DNA of 64,000 bases from an uncultured Pseudomonadota bacterium (GTDB lineage: Bacteria > Pseudomonadota > Gammaproteobacteria > Burkholderiales > JALYOK01). Both the position numbers and the translations under genes were made by a program. Below, one piece after another: positions 8,197 to 16,915 of the stretch; position 1 is the stretch's first letter; each line of letters starts with the position of its first letter. The stretch is taken from positions 59,163 through 123,162 of the forward strand of contig CADEHE010000014.1 in assembly GCA_902826775.1 (NCBI GenBank). Direction: 5' to 3'. The notes under the pieces are model-generated. The model was not told the DNA's origin. It saw only the letters and a list, made by a program, of their open reading frames with translations, and made no database searches.

Positions 8197-9813
8197 ATGC
8201 TTATGCTGAAGAACGCACTTGGCCGGCGTCGCGAATTTTTCTGCATTGGCGGCGCGGCCTGGCCATTGCTGCTGCTCGTTGCACTGAACGTCGGCGCGAC
8301 CCGTGCGTGGTCGCAGGACCTCACTGACCTGCTTGAGGTTCTGAAAGAGAAAGGCATCTTGACGCAAGAAGAATACGATCGCGTCATGGCGCGGCAGAAA
8401 GTGAAGCGCGACTCCGCTCGCGAAGAGGTTAAGCTTCGCGCAAGCGAAGCGGCCAAGGAGGAGACCAAGGCGGCTAGCAAGGATGACGTCAAGGGCGGTT
8501 TCCGTGACGGATTTACGTTTGAATCCGCCGACAAGCGCCATTCCCTATCGCTGCGCGGGCGCACCGAACTCGACTATCGCCAGTTCAGTGGCGACGACGG
8601 CACGAATGCGGATACCTTTGACTTGCGCCGCGCTTACTTCAGCATCGAAGGCAAGCTCTACGACAACTTTGAGTACCGGGTGCGCGGGAACTTAAGCACG
8701 CTGAACGGGCCGACCACGACAGTGTGTACCGCCGTGGGGCCGACCAGCCCAACCAATCCGGCGCCGGTGTGCACGCAAACCGCGGCAGTGGCGAATACGT
8801 CCAACACCAGCCTCGACGAAGCATGGCTCAACATCAACTGGTCGAAAGCGGCGCAGCTCAAGTTCGGACAGTTCAAGATGCCCTACGGCTTGGAGCAAAT
8901 GCAGACCGACCTGTACACGGACTTCATGGAGCGCTCCATGGGGGACGCCATTTCGCCGGGCAAGGAGCGCGGGCTGCAGCTTTGGGGCTATCCGAAGGAC
9001 GGCATTACTTACGCGCTGGCGTTATCGAATGGTCAGGGCGTGAACGCCAATGAGACGAACAACCTGGTCGACAACAAAGACTTGCTTGCGCGCGGCAGCG
9101 TCAATTTTGGCGAACTACTGGGGAAGCGAAATTTTGTCGCGCATCTGGGCGCCTCGTACACGGACGGCACGCTGCCTGTCGCCGCAGCGATCAGCGGCCG
9201 CACTGAAGCGCGCGGCGTTACTTTCTTTGCGCCCAGCGCATTCACCGGCAGTGATGTCGATCGTAGGCGCCTTGGGGTTGAGGCCGCTTTTGCGTTTGGG
9301 CCGGTGAAGTTCCAAGCAGAAAAGATGCAAGCAAATTATTCCGGTCGTAGCGCCGCGAGCGCGAGCGGTGCCGTGGCCACGGATTTCGACAAGGATATCG
9401 ACGCTTACTACGCGAGCATGACTTGGATGGTAACGGGCGAGCACTATGCCGATTCGTATCGCAGCGGCCTGTTCGCGCGCCCGCGCCCGCTCAATAACTT
9501 CAAGCTCGGCAGCGCTGGGCGTGGCGCGTGGGAGATTGGTGTGCGCTACAGTCAATTCGATGCCTCGGACTTCCAGACAGCTAGCGCGGCGCTGGTCGGC
9601 TCCGGCGTCAAACCAGTGGCCAGTGCGAACGAAGCGAAAGCTGTGACTTTCGGTATCAAGTGGCTGCCCAACCCGAACGTGCGGCTAATGCTTAACTACA
9701 TCGAAACCAAGTTCGACACGCCGGTAACCGTCACCAACACCGGGCGTGCAGGGGTAAGCGCGGTATTGGACGCAGAGCGTGCCGTGACTTTCCGTTCGCA
9801 GTTGGATTTCTAA
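8197..9813 (+). CDS. Outer-membrane porin, phosphate-selective porin O/P family, in the molybdate operon
   Basis: A protein of about 538 residues. It has a signal peptide (WPLLLLVALNVGATRAWSQ) and a short alpha-helical, charged segment after it (LLEVLKEKGILTQEEYDRVMA, then a Lys/Glu-rich coiled coil). A long alternating beta-strand region follows, ending in a C-terminal Phe (SQLDF), the outer-membrane assembly signal. The family includes OprO/OprP anion porins. The start may be ATG 8197 or 8203. It is 19 bases upstream of modA and behind the predicted ModE operator, so I infer it passes molybdate or tungstate across the outer membrane. A paralogue with the same architecture follows modC. Confidence 0.85.
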   Translation: MLMLKNALGRRREFFCIGGAAWPLLLLVALNVGATRAWSQDLTDLLEVLKEKGILTQEEYDRVMARQKVKRDSAREEVKLRASEAAKEETKAASKDDVKGGFRDGFTFESADKRHSLSLRGRTELDYRQFSGDDGTNADTFDLRRAYFSIEGKLYDNFEYRVRGNLSTLNGPTTTVCTAVGPTSPTNPAPVCTQTAAVANTSNTSLDEAWLNINWSKAAQLKFGQFKMPYGLEQMQTDLYTDFMERSMGDAISPGKERGLQLWGYPKDGITYALALSNGQGVNANETNNLVDNKDLLARGSVNFGELLGKRNFVAHLGASYTDGTLPVAAAISGRTEARGVTFFAPSAFTGSDVDRRRLGVEAAFAFGPVKFQAEKMQANYSGRSAASASGAVATDFDKDIDAYYASMTWMVTGEHYADSYRSGLFARPRPLNNFKLGSAGRGAWEIGVRYSQFDASDFQTASAALVGSGVKPVASANEAKAVTFGIKWLPNPNVRLMLNYIETKFDTPVTVTNTGRAGVSAVLDAERAVTFRSQLDF

Positions 9814-9832
9814 ACTCGTTCACTACGAAAGC

Positions 9833-10597
9833 TTGCTTATCTTTTCTAACCGAATCTCCAAATTTCTTGCATTGCTAGCGCTGACTTTCATTGGCGCGGT
9901 TGCACATGCGCAAGAATTGATCGTGTCCGCGGCGGCCAGCCTGACGCAAGGGTTCCGCGCCTTGGGGCAGCAGTTCGAGAAGGATCATCCGGGCAGCAAG
10001 GTGACCTTCAACTTTGCTGCTTCGGATGTATTGCTGCGGCAGATCATTGAGGGCGCGCCGGTTGATGTGTTCGCTTCGGCCGATAGCAAAGCGATGGATG
10101 GCGCCGCCATGCAGCACGCGATCAACAGCGCAACGCGCGCGAACTTTGCTGGCAATCGGCTGGTATTCGTGCTGCCGAGCAAAAGCCCGCATCGCTTGTC
10201 GGCGCTCGCGGATCTCGCACAGCCTGCTATCAGCCAGATTGCGATCAGCCAGCCCGCTGCCGTACCGGCAGGGCGCTACGCCAAGGCTGCATTGGAAGAA
10301 GCTAAACTCTGGGGCGTGCTTGAAGACAAGTTTATCTACACGCAGAACGTGCGCCAAAGCCTCGACTACGTCTCGCGCAGCGAAGTCGACGGTGGTTTTG
10401 TCTATGCAACAGACGCCGCGTTGATGCGCGATAAAGTTAGAGTTGCTTTCGAAGTCGCAACGCCGGAACCGGTCATCTATCCCATCGCTCTTACGCGGCG
10501 CAGCAAGCAAGCGAAACTTGCGCAGCAGTTTGTTGATCTGATTAAATCGCCCGCCGGCCAAAAAATCTTGGCTGACCTCGGTTTCGCTAACCCATGA
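9833..10597 (+). CDS. modA: Molybdate ABC transporter, periplasmic binding protein
   Basis: A 254-residue periplasmic protein that captures molybdate or tungstate for ModBC. It has a signal peptide cleaved after AHA (about residue 26), and the mature protein opens with ELIVSAAASLTQGFRALG, the ModA oxyanion-binding start. ATSADVLLRQ-type (here FAASDVLLRQ) and VDVFASADSKAMD segments follow, and GRYAKAALE near 150. The start is TTG (9833) with GAAAG just upstream. It begins 19 bases after the porin stop and ends 9 bases before modB. I am confident of the assignment. Confidence 0.94.
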   Translation: MLIFSNRISKFLALLALTFIGAVAHAQELIVSAAASLTQGFRALGQQFEKDHPGSKVTFNFAASDVLLRQIIEGAPVDVFASADSKAMDGAAMQHAINSATRANFAGNRLVFVLPSKSPHRLSALADLAQPAISQIAISQPAAVPAGRYAKAALEEAKLWGVLEDKFIYTQNVRQSLDYVSRSEVDGGFVYATDAALMRDKVRVAFEVATPEPVIYPIALTRRSKQAKLAQQFVDLIKSPAGQKILADLGFANP

Positions 10598-10606
10598 TCG
10601 ATACTC

Positions 10607-11278
10607 GTGCCTGCGCTCAATGAGGCGCTCACGCCGCTGCTGCTGACGCTCAAAGTCGCAGCCTGGGCGACGTTGATCGCGTTCGTGTTTGCGCTGGCGT
10701 GGGCATACGTGCTCACGCGCTACCGCGTCTGGGGGCGCGAAACCATCGACGCGATTTTCACCCTGCCGATGGTGTTGCCCCCGACAGTGCTTGGGTACTA
10801 CCTGCTGGTGCTTGTGGGGCGCCGCAGTCTTATTGGTATCTGGCTTGAAGATACCATGGGTATACGCTTAATCTTCACTTGGCAGGGAGCAGCCCTGGCT
10901 GCCTCGATCGTCGCCTTCCCGCTGGTCTACAAAGCGGCTCGCGCCGCAATGCAAGACGTCGAACATCAGTTGGAAAAAGCCGCACGCTTGCTCGGCGCGA
11001 ATGAAACCAAAGTGTTTTTCCGCGTCACGCTGCCGCTGGCTTGGCGCGGCGTGCTCGCCGGAACCATGCTGGCATTCGCCCGCGCCATGGGCGAGTTCGG
11101 TGCCACGCTGATGATCGCAGGCAGCATTCCCGGCAAAACCCAAACCATGTCGATTGCGATCTACGAGGCTGTCCAGGCGGGGCGCGACGACGTGGCGAAT
11201 TTCCTGGTGGTGCTCACTTCGTTGGTGTGCATCGCCATTCTGCTGGCTTCCGGAAAATTGCTCCAGCGGCGGTACTAG
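10607..11278 (+). CDS. modB: Molybdate ABC transporter permease
   Basis: A 223-residue inner-membrane permease with five hydrophobic helices, the usual ModB size. Diagnostic segments are LPMVLPPTVLGYYLL (residues about 53-67) and the cytoplasmic coupling loop EKAARLLGANETKVFFRVTLPLAWRGVLAG (about 122-151), which contacts the ATPase. GEFGATLMIAGSIPGKTQT also matches ModB. The start codon is GTG at 10607, and the gap to modC is two bases. It works with ModA and ModC to import molybdate. Confidence 0.94.
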   Translation: MPALNEALTPLLLTLKVAAWATLIAFVFALAWAYVLTRYRVWGRETIDAIFTLPMVLPPTVLGYYLLVLVGRRSLIGIWLEDTMGIRLIFTWQGAALAASIVAFPLVYKAARAAMQDVEHQLEKAARLLGANETKVFFRVTLPLAWRGVLAGTMLAFARAMGEFGATLMIAGSIPGKTQTMSIAIYEAVQAGRDDVANFLVVLTSLVCIAILLASGKLLQRRY

Positions 11279-11280
11279 CC

Positions 11281-12006
11281 ATGAAGCTTGATGTTGCGAT
11301 CCGCAAGAAATTGAGTGCCGAGGGGCGCGTATTCGATCTCGATATCGCGTTTCAATCGGTCGAAGACATGGTGGTGATTTTTGGTCCATCAGGCTCCGGC
11401 AAAAGTGTGACGATCCAAACCATCGCCGGGCTGCGCGATCCCGACGCCGGCCGCGTCGTTCTTAATGGCCGCGTGCTGTTCGATCGGCAAGCGGGCATCG
11501 ATTTGCCCGCACGCGCGCGCAATATCGGCTACGTATTTCAAGACTACGCGTTGTTCCCGCATTTAAGCGTCGCGCAGAATGTCGGCTTTGCCATGCTGGG
11601 CAATCTCGCCGGCGGACTGCACCAAAGTGTGGAAGCAGAAGTGCTGGCGTTTTTGCGCAGCTTCGAGTTGCACGAATTGGCGCGCAGCTATCCGCGTCAG
11701 CTTTCGGGCGGTCAACGTCAGCGCGTCGCGCTGGCTCGAGCCTTGATTCGCAAGCCCGCTCTGCTTCTGCTTGACGAACCATTTGCGGCGCTCGATCCAC
11801 TGTTGCGCAAGAAGATGCGCCAAGAACTGCTCGACATTCGTGCGCGTTTCGCCGTGCCGATGATCGTCATCACGCACGATCCTGAAGATCTGGAGTTCTT
11901 TGCCGACTATTTGGTGCTGCTTGACGCCGGCAGAATCAAGAGCACACGCAGTTCCACTCGTGCCGAGCGCGGGCGGCTGATCGAGCAACTACTCTCGGGC
12001 AGCTAG
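11281..12006 (+). CDS. modC: Molybdate ABC transporter ATPase lacking the C-terminal Mop domain
   Basis: The ATP-hydrolysing subunit that drives ModB. It is 241 residues with Walker A GPSGSGKS (about 35-42), Q-loop FQDYALFPH, signature LSGGQRQR, Walker B LLLLDEP and the H-loop TH. Typical ModC proteins are about 350 residues and end in a molybdate-binding Mop/TOBE domain. That domain is missing here, as in the neighbouring short ModE. The gene starts two bases after modB. The frame is open further upstream, but ATG 11281 fits both the modB stop and the family start. Confidence 0.92.
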   Translation: MKLDVAIRKKLSAEGRVFDLDIAFQSVEDMVVIFGPSGSGKSVTIQTIAGLRDPDAGRVVLNGRVLFDRQAGIDLPARARNIGYVFQDYALFPHLSVAQNVGFAMLGNLAGGLHQSVEAEVLAFLRSFELHELARSYPRQLSGGQRQRVALARALIRKPALLLLDEPFAALDPLLRKKMRQELLDIRARFAVPMIVITHDPEDLEFFADYLVLLDAGRIKSTRSSTRAERGRLIEQLLSGS

Positions 12007-12072
12007 CAGCGCTTTCGCATTTGCACGCGGCTCGCGTGGGCAGCTTCGACTCAGCGCAAGTTGCCAGTGCTT

Positions 12073-12105
12073 CTGTAATAAAACCGTCACATCTCTGTAA
12101 TTAAA
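12073..12105 (+). promoter_or_regulatory. Predicted Pho box (PhoB binding site), three 11-base units
   Basis: Three successive 11-mers, CTGTAATAAAA, CCGTCACATCT and CTGTAATTAAA, reproduce the CTGTCAT-plus-AT-rich-spacer pattern of PhoB sites with the correct 11-base period. The site lies 113 bases before the second porin, a member of the phosphate-selective porin family, which makes phosphate-starvation control of that gene likely. Confidence 0.7.
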
Positions 12106-12217
12106 TCCCCCTCGACAGCTCAGCAGTTGGCGCGATCGCGTAGGCCATTTGGACTATTGCGCCATCTGGCTGAGAGCAGTCGGCATCACCCATACCCTAG
12201 CAAGAGGATACAAATAA

Positions 12218-13741
12218 ATGGCAAAGCGTTTTTCACCACTTAACCGGCCCGCCCCGTCCGGTTTACAGCGCGGTCTGCTGGCCAGCGCAATAGGCGTTCT
12301 GTTTGCGGCGCACCTGCCGGCGCACGCCGACGCGATCGACAATCTGATCGACCGGCTCAAAGCGAAAGGCGTCATCTCCGAAGAAGAATACAGCGAGATT
12401 AAGGATCTGCGCGAAGGCGAGAAAGGTGTCGCGCGCCAACGCCGCAAAGAAGCCAACGAAGAAATGACCAAAGCGGAAGAGATCAAGAAGAGCGGCATGC
12501 AAGGCTGGTTCCGCGATGGTGTTGTGTTCGAGAGCGCGGACAAGAAAACCAGTATCGGCATCAATGGCCGCATTCAACTGGATTTCCGCAAGTTTACCGG
12601 CGAAGATGCGATCGGCACGGACACCTTCGATGTCCGACGCGCCTACTTGGGCGTCGCGGGCAAGTTCTGGGACTATTACACTTTCGATGTCACGGCCGAC
12701 TTCGCTGGGCTGGCTGGCAATACGACGACCAACGTTTGCACCAACTCTGCCCAGCCGAATTGCGCCACTACCTCGGTGGTGAACGGTACGGGATCGCACT
12801 TGGATGTGGGTTGGTTGAACGCGGCGTGGTTCAAGCCGGCGCAGTTTCGTTTCGGTCAGTTCAAGATGCCGTTCAGCATCGAGGAATTGACCAGTTCGCG
12901 TTTTATCGATTTTCAAGAGCGCTCGTTCGTCAACGCGCTGGTGCCCGCCAAAGAGCGCGGCATCATGGTGCACGGTGAACCGGTGCCGGGCATGTTTTAC
13001 GGCGTGGCCGTGTCGACCGGCGAAGGCAAGAACCTGAACGAAAGCAACGCGATTGTCGACAAAGTAGATTTGATCGGCCGCATCGGCGCCAACTTCGCCA
13101 CCTTTGCCAACAAGCCGAATATGGTTATGCACACCGCGCTCGCATTCTCCGACGGTACGCTACGCGGCAACTCGGCTGCACCCAGCTTCCGTACCGAAGC
13201 GCGCGGCAACACGCTCTTCTCCAGCGGCAACCTTGGCAGTTCGGCCACGGACGAAGTCGATCGCACGCGCATGGGTGCAGAAGCGGCATTAGCGTTCGGC
13301 CCAGTTAAACTGCAAGCCGAGTATGCCAAGGTCGATTTCGACGGCGGCACTTCCGCTGACGAGCGCTCGTTGAAGGCCTATTACGTGAGCCTGAACTGGC
13401 TCGTCACCGGCGAGAGGTGGGCGGATGCGTACCGGGCCGGTGCGTTCAGCCGCATCAAGCCGATCAAGAACTTCAAGCCGGGCGGCGACGGTAAAGGCGC
13501 GTGGGAGTTGGGCGTGCGCATGTCGAAGTTCGACGCTGGCGATTTCGTCGGCGCTGGGATTTCCGGCAACCGTACCGATGAAGCCACCGGCATCACCTTC
13601 GGTGTGAAGTGGCTGCCGACGCCGAACACACGCTTCCTGCTCAACGTCGTTCGCACCAAGTTTGACGACGATTTGACGCTTGGCGGTGAAGTCACCGACA
13701 CGGAAAAAGCGGTCACGCTGCGCGCGCAATTCGATTTCTAA
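12218..13741 (+). CDS. Phosphate-selective porin O/P family outer-membrane protein
   Basis: A 507-residue porin with a signal peptide ending at AHA (about residue 37). After it come a helical N-terminal segment (IDNLIDRLKAKGVISEEEYSEIKD) and a charged coiled coil, then an OprO/OprP-type beta-barrel ending in QFDF with the terminal Phe. It is a clear paralogue of the porin upstream of modA: both share the EEYSEI/EEYDRV helix, FRDG-VFESADK, FGQFKMP and RWADAYRAGAFSR-like blocks. A good ribosome-binding site (AAGAGGA) precedes the ATG. Unlike the mod-linked copy, it has its own upstream Pho box and downstream terminator, so I infer an independent role in phosphate uptake. Confidence 0.9.
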   Translation: MAKRFSPLNRPAPSGLQRGLLASAIGVLFAAHLPAHADAIDNLIDRLKAKGVISEEEYSEIKDLREGEKGVARQRRKEANEEMTKAEEIKKSGMQGWFRDGVVFESADKKTSIGINGRIQLDFRKFTGEDAIGTDTFDVRRAYLGVAGKFWDYYTFDVTADFAGLAGNTTTNVCTNSAQPNCATTSVVNGTGSHLDVGWLNAAWFKPAQFRFGQFKMPFSIEELTSSRFIDFQERSFVNALVPAKERGIMVHGEPVPGMFYGVAVSTGEGKNLNESNAIVDKVDLIGRIGANFATFANKPNMVMHTALAFSDGTLRGNSAAPSFRTEARGNTLFSSGNLGSSATDEVDRTRMGAEAALAFGPVKLQAEYAKVDFDGGTSADERSLKAYYVSLNWLVTGERWADAYRAGAFSRIKPIKNFKPGGDGKGAWELGVRMSKFDAGDFVGAGISGNRTDEATGITFGVKWLPTPNTRFLLNVVRTKFDDDLTLGGEVTDTEKAVTLRAQFDF

Positions 13742-13762
13742 GCAATTCAGCTTTTCGGGTTC

Positions 13763-13788
13763 AAAGGCCGGCGCAACGCCGGCCTTTT
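13763..13788 (+). terminator. Intrinsic terminator of the phosphate porin gene
   Basis: A perfect 11-base stem, AAAGGCCGGCG / CGCCGGCCTTT, with a three-base loop, continuing into T-rich sequence (TTTTGCTTTG), 22 bases after the porin stop codon. Confidence 0.85.
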
Positions 13789-13924
13789 GCTTTGAGTATA
13801 TCTCGGAGATTTAGACTGGTGCGAATTGGGCGCGGGATACAATCAGTGGTATCAGGCGCTCTGGCAAACCGAGATTGCTCTCCCGCGCGGCCTCGCGCCT
13901 GAGCTGCCAGCGTAGAATGGCGCC

Positions 13925-16047
13925 ATGCAAGCCGCAAAAGATATCTTCTCCTACCGCCGCTATTGGGCCGCGCGCTTCGGCACGGCGCCGTTCTTGCCGA
14001 CATCGCGCGCCGAGATGGAGGCGCTGAACTGGGATTCTTGCGACATCATCATCGTCACCGGCGATGCTTACGTCGATCATCCCAGTTTCGGCATGGCGAT
14101 CGTCGGGCGGCTGTTGGAAGCGCAAGGATTTCGCGTCGGCATCATCGCGCAACCCGATTGGCACTCGAGCGAAGCGTTTCGAGCCTTAGGGCGGCCGAAT
14201 CTGTTCTTCGGCGTGAGCGCCGGCAACATGGATTCGATGGTCAACCGCTACACCGCCGAGCGGCGCTTGCGTTCCGACGATGCTTATACGCCCGGCGGCG
14301 AGGCGGCAAACGGCCCGATCGCTCGGTCGTGGTGTACTCGCAGCGTGCGCGCGAAGCCTATGGCGATGTGCCGATCGTCATTGGCGGTATCGAAGCGTCT
14401 TTGCGCCGCATCGCGCATTTCGATTACTGGTCGGAGAAAGTTCGGCGCTCGATCTTGCTCGATGCCAAAGCCGATCTGTTGTTGTACGGCAATGCCGAGC
14501 GCGCCATTTGCGAAATCGCGCATCGCCTTGCGGCGAAGGAGCCGATCGCCAGCATCACCGATGTGCGCGGCACGGCGTTCATAGCCGATGTGATGCCGCA
14601 GGGATTGATCGAGATTGATTCGACCGAGATCGATGCGCCCGGCCCGCTCAATCCGCCGGTTGATCCTTATGCGATGGAGCCGGAGATTAAGGCGAGCAAT
14701 TCCGCTAACGCTAAGTCCACGAAGGCCATTGCGCCGCACGCCGTGGTCAAGTTTATCCGCCAAGTTAAAAACATCGACCGCGAGCGCAGCGTGATTCGCA
14801 TGCCGTCGTACGAGCAAGTGGCGGCCGACCCTGTGCTTTACGCTCACGCCTCGCGCATCCTGCACGTCGAGTCGAACCCCGGCAACGCGCGCGCGCTGGT
14901 GCAGCGCCACGGCGCTCGAGATTTGTGGCTCAATCCGCCGCCGATTCCGCTAACCACCAAGGAGATGGATGCAATTTACGAGTTGCCGTACAAGCGCCTG
15001 CCGCACCCGAGCTACGGCAGCGCAAAAATTCCGGCGTACGAAATGATCCGCTTTTCCATCGCCATTCAGCGCGGTTGCTTCGGTGGCTGCACGTTCTGCT
15101 CCATCACCGAGCATGAAGGGCGCATCATCCAGAGCCGCTCGGAAGATTCGGTCATTCGCGAGATCGAGACCATCCGCGACACCGTCCCAAGTTTCACCGG
15201 CGTGATTTCGGATTTGGGCGGACCGACCGCGAACATGTACCGGCTCGCTTGCAAGAGCAAAGCGATAGAGTCGGCCTGCCGCCGGCCTTCGTGCGTCTAC
15301 CCGGGTATTTGCCCCAACCTCAATACCGATCACGCGCCGCTCATTAAGCTCTATCGCCGCGCGCGCGCACTACCCGGCATCAAGAAAGTGTTCATCGCCT
15401 CCGGCGTGCGCTACGACCTTGCCGCCGAATCGCCGGAATACGTGAAGGAACTTGCGCAGCATCACGTCGGCGGTTATCTCAAGATCGCGCCGGAAGCGAT
15501 CGACGAAGGCCCGCTGCAGAAAATGATGAAGCCGGGCGTCGGCACTTACTACAAGTTCAAGGAATTGTTCGACAAGTACTCTAAGCAAGCGGGCAAGGAG
15601 CAGTACCTCATTCCGTACTTCATCGCCGCGCATCCGGGCACGACTGACGAAGACATGCTCGAGTTGGCGCTGTGGTTGAAGCGCAATGGCTATCGCGCCG
15701 ATCAGGTTCAAGCGTTCTTGCCATCACCGATGGCAACCGCCACGGCAATGTACTACTCGGGCAAGAATCCGCTGCGCAAAGTTACGCGCGAGAGCGAAGA
15801 GGTGATCATCCCCAAAGGTTTCAAGCAGCGCCGCCTGCACAAAGCGTTGCTCCGCTACCACGACCCCGAAAATTGGCCGCTGCTGCGTGAAGCGCTACGG
15901 CGCATGGGCCGCGCCGATCTAATCGGCAATGGCAAGCAGCACCTCATCCCGACGTTTCAACCGGCGGGCACGGGCATCGCGCCCGAGGGCGCGCGGCGGC
16001 CTGGAAAGCAAAAGACCAAAGCGTTTCGCACGCAGCATACGCGTTAG
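13925..16047 (+). CDS. ygiQ: YgiQ family radical SAM protein, with an apparent single-base frameshift near base 14305
   Basis: A large radical SAM enzyme of unknown substrate. The N-terminal part (MQAAKDIFSYRRYWAARFG to AYTPGGEA) is read in one frame, and the rest (KRPDRSVVVYSQRAREAYGDVPIVIGG onward) in another. The break lies at GGCGAGGCGGCAAACGG (about 14297-14313), where one missing G would restore the conserved GGKxGKRPDRS. The iron-sulphur motif CxxxCxxC is intact in RGCFGGCTFC (about bases 15068-15097), as are the downstream VYPGICPNLNTDH and YLKIAPEA segments. With the base restored the protein would be about 707 residues, normal for YgiQ. Either a real inactivating deletion or a sequencing error; coding elsewhere looks undamaged. 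Confidence 0.88.
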
Positions 16048-16088
16048 TTGGCGGGATTTCGGGAAGGTTGCTCGTTTCTTGCATCATT

Positions 16089-16113
16089 GAGCGCAATTCA
16101 TTGCGCCCTACCG
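16089..16113 (-). repeat. Palindromic intergenic repeat, copy 1
   Basis: GCGCAAT-TC-ATTGCGC followed by CCTACCGC. Read on the minus strand it matches the consensus GCGGTAGGGCGCAATGAATT seen again at about 16786 and 18177. It forms an inverted pair with copy 2, bracketing the hypothetical gene at 16265-16750. Confidence 0.7.
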
Positions 16114-16264
16114 CACTCGGCCTCTTAGTTTAGGTTGAATCGGCCCTGGCGTTCTTGAAGTTGCGCGCGAACGCCTCCAACCTTGCATTGCGCGTTCTCT
16201 GCCTAGGATCGAGGTCCTCAAGTTGCTTCTGAACAAAGGCTAGCGCTTTCTGACGTTCTCCAGA

Positions 16265-16750
16265 TCACAATAGTGCTGCGGGGAGAACCCGCTCTCTGTC
16301 GTAAGAATCACAATCATTGTGCTGCAAGCAGCTTGCGACTTCTCGTACAGTTCGATGTCTTTCGATGAACGGCAGCCCGTAACTCGCAATTGCGTCTAAC
16401 AGTAAACCACAAACCTCCGTTTTCGCCTCGTCTGCGTCCAAGTACCAAAAAAGGTGCTTGCCATGAGGCATTAAATAACCAATATGCCGAACAATGGTCG
16501 CACCCTCTGTCTTAGGAGCTCGTTTGTCAATTCTTGCAATGAATCGCTCGATCTCTAGCTGCAGCACCCCCATCGTTACATTAATCCTTAGTGTGCCTTG
16601 TTGCAGAATCGAGCCAACTCCGACAAAACCTTTTGCTTCTGGCGAGAGTGCTTTATAGAAGCACCCAGTAGGTTTTTGGGCGAATCCCTCCTTCGAAAGT
16701 TCGTTTTCTAGAAGTTGGTAGAACGATCTACGCAGCGACGATTTAGGCAC
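16265..16750 (-). CDS. Hypothetical protein, compositionally distinct
   Basis: A 161-residue soluble protein with no signal peptide or membrane segment. I place the start at GTG 16750 because GGAGGAG lies 6-12 bases upstream on the minus strand and the longer frame to 16804 runs into the repeat. The product begins VPKSSLRRSFYQLLENELSKEGF and contains GCFYKALSPEAKGFVGVGS and GYLMPHGKHLFWYLD. The pattern (helix, KEGF, then a beta-rich part) recalls small DUF4304-like proteins, but I cannot confirm this. Its codon use is AT-richer than its neighbours, and it sits between two inverted copies of a palindromic repeat, both suggesting recent acquisition. Confidence 0.65.
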   Translation of the reverse strand: MPKSSLRRSFYQLLENELSKEGFAQKPTGCFYKALSPEAKGFVGVGSILQQGTLRINVTMGVLQLEIERFIARIDKRAPKTEGATIVRHIGYLMPHGKHLFWYLDADEAKTEVCGLLLDAIASYGLPFIERHRTVREVASCLQHNDCDSYDRERVLPAALL

Positions 16751-16785
16751 TCCCGTTCTCCTCCGCCGACTTAGTATTACCTGGC

Positions 16786-16810
16786 GCGGTAGGGCGCAAT
16801 GCATTGCGCC
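16786..16810 (+). repeat. Palindromic intergenic repeat, copy 2
   Basis: GCGGTAGG then GCGCAAT-GC-ATTGCGC. Inverted relative to copy 1; the two enclose the hypothetical gene. It lies just upstream of that gene's start on the opposite strand. Confidence 0.7.
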
Positions 16811-16854
16811 GCATGTAACCGCCGTTCCCCCACGACAACGATCATTGGGAGCAG

Positions 16855-16873
16855 TTCATTGTGCCCTACCGCG
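16855..16873 (-). repeat. Palindromic intergenic repeat, degenerate copy 3
   Basis: TTCATTGTGCCCTACCGCGC is half of the same repeat in the orientation of copy 1. It sits 43 bases before the start of the secreted protein gene and pairs in inverted fashion with copy 4 at that gene's end. Confidence 0.5.
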
Positions 16874-16915
16874 CTATGATTCGCCCAACGTCTTTTTCGC
16901 CTGCGGGGTCAAACC

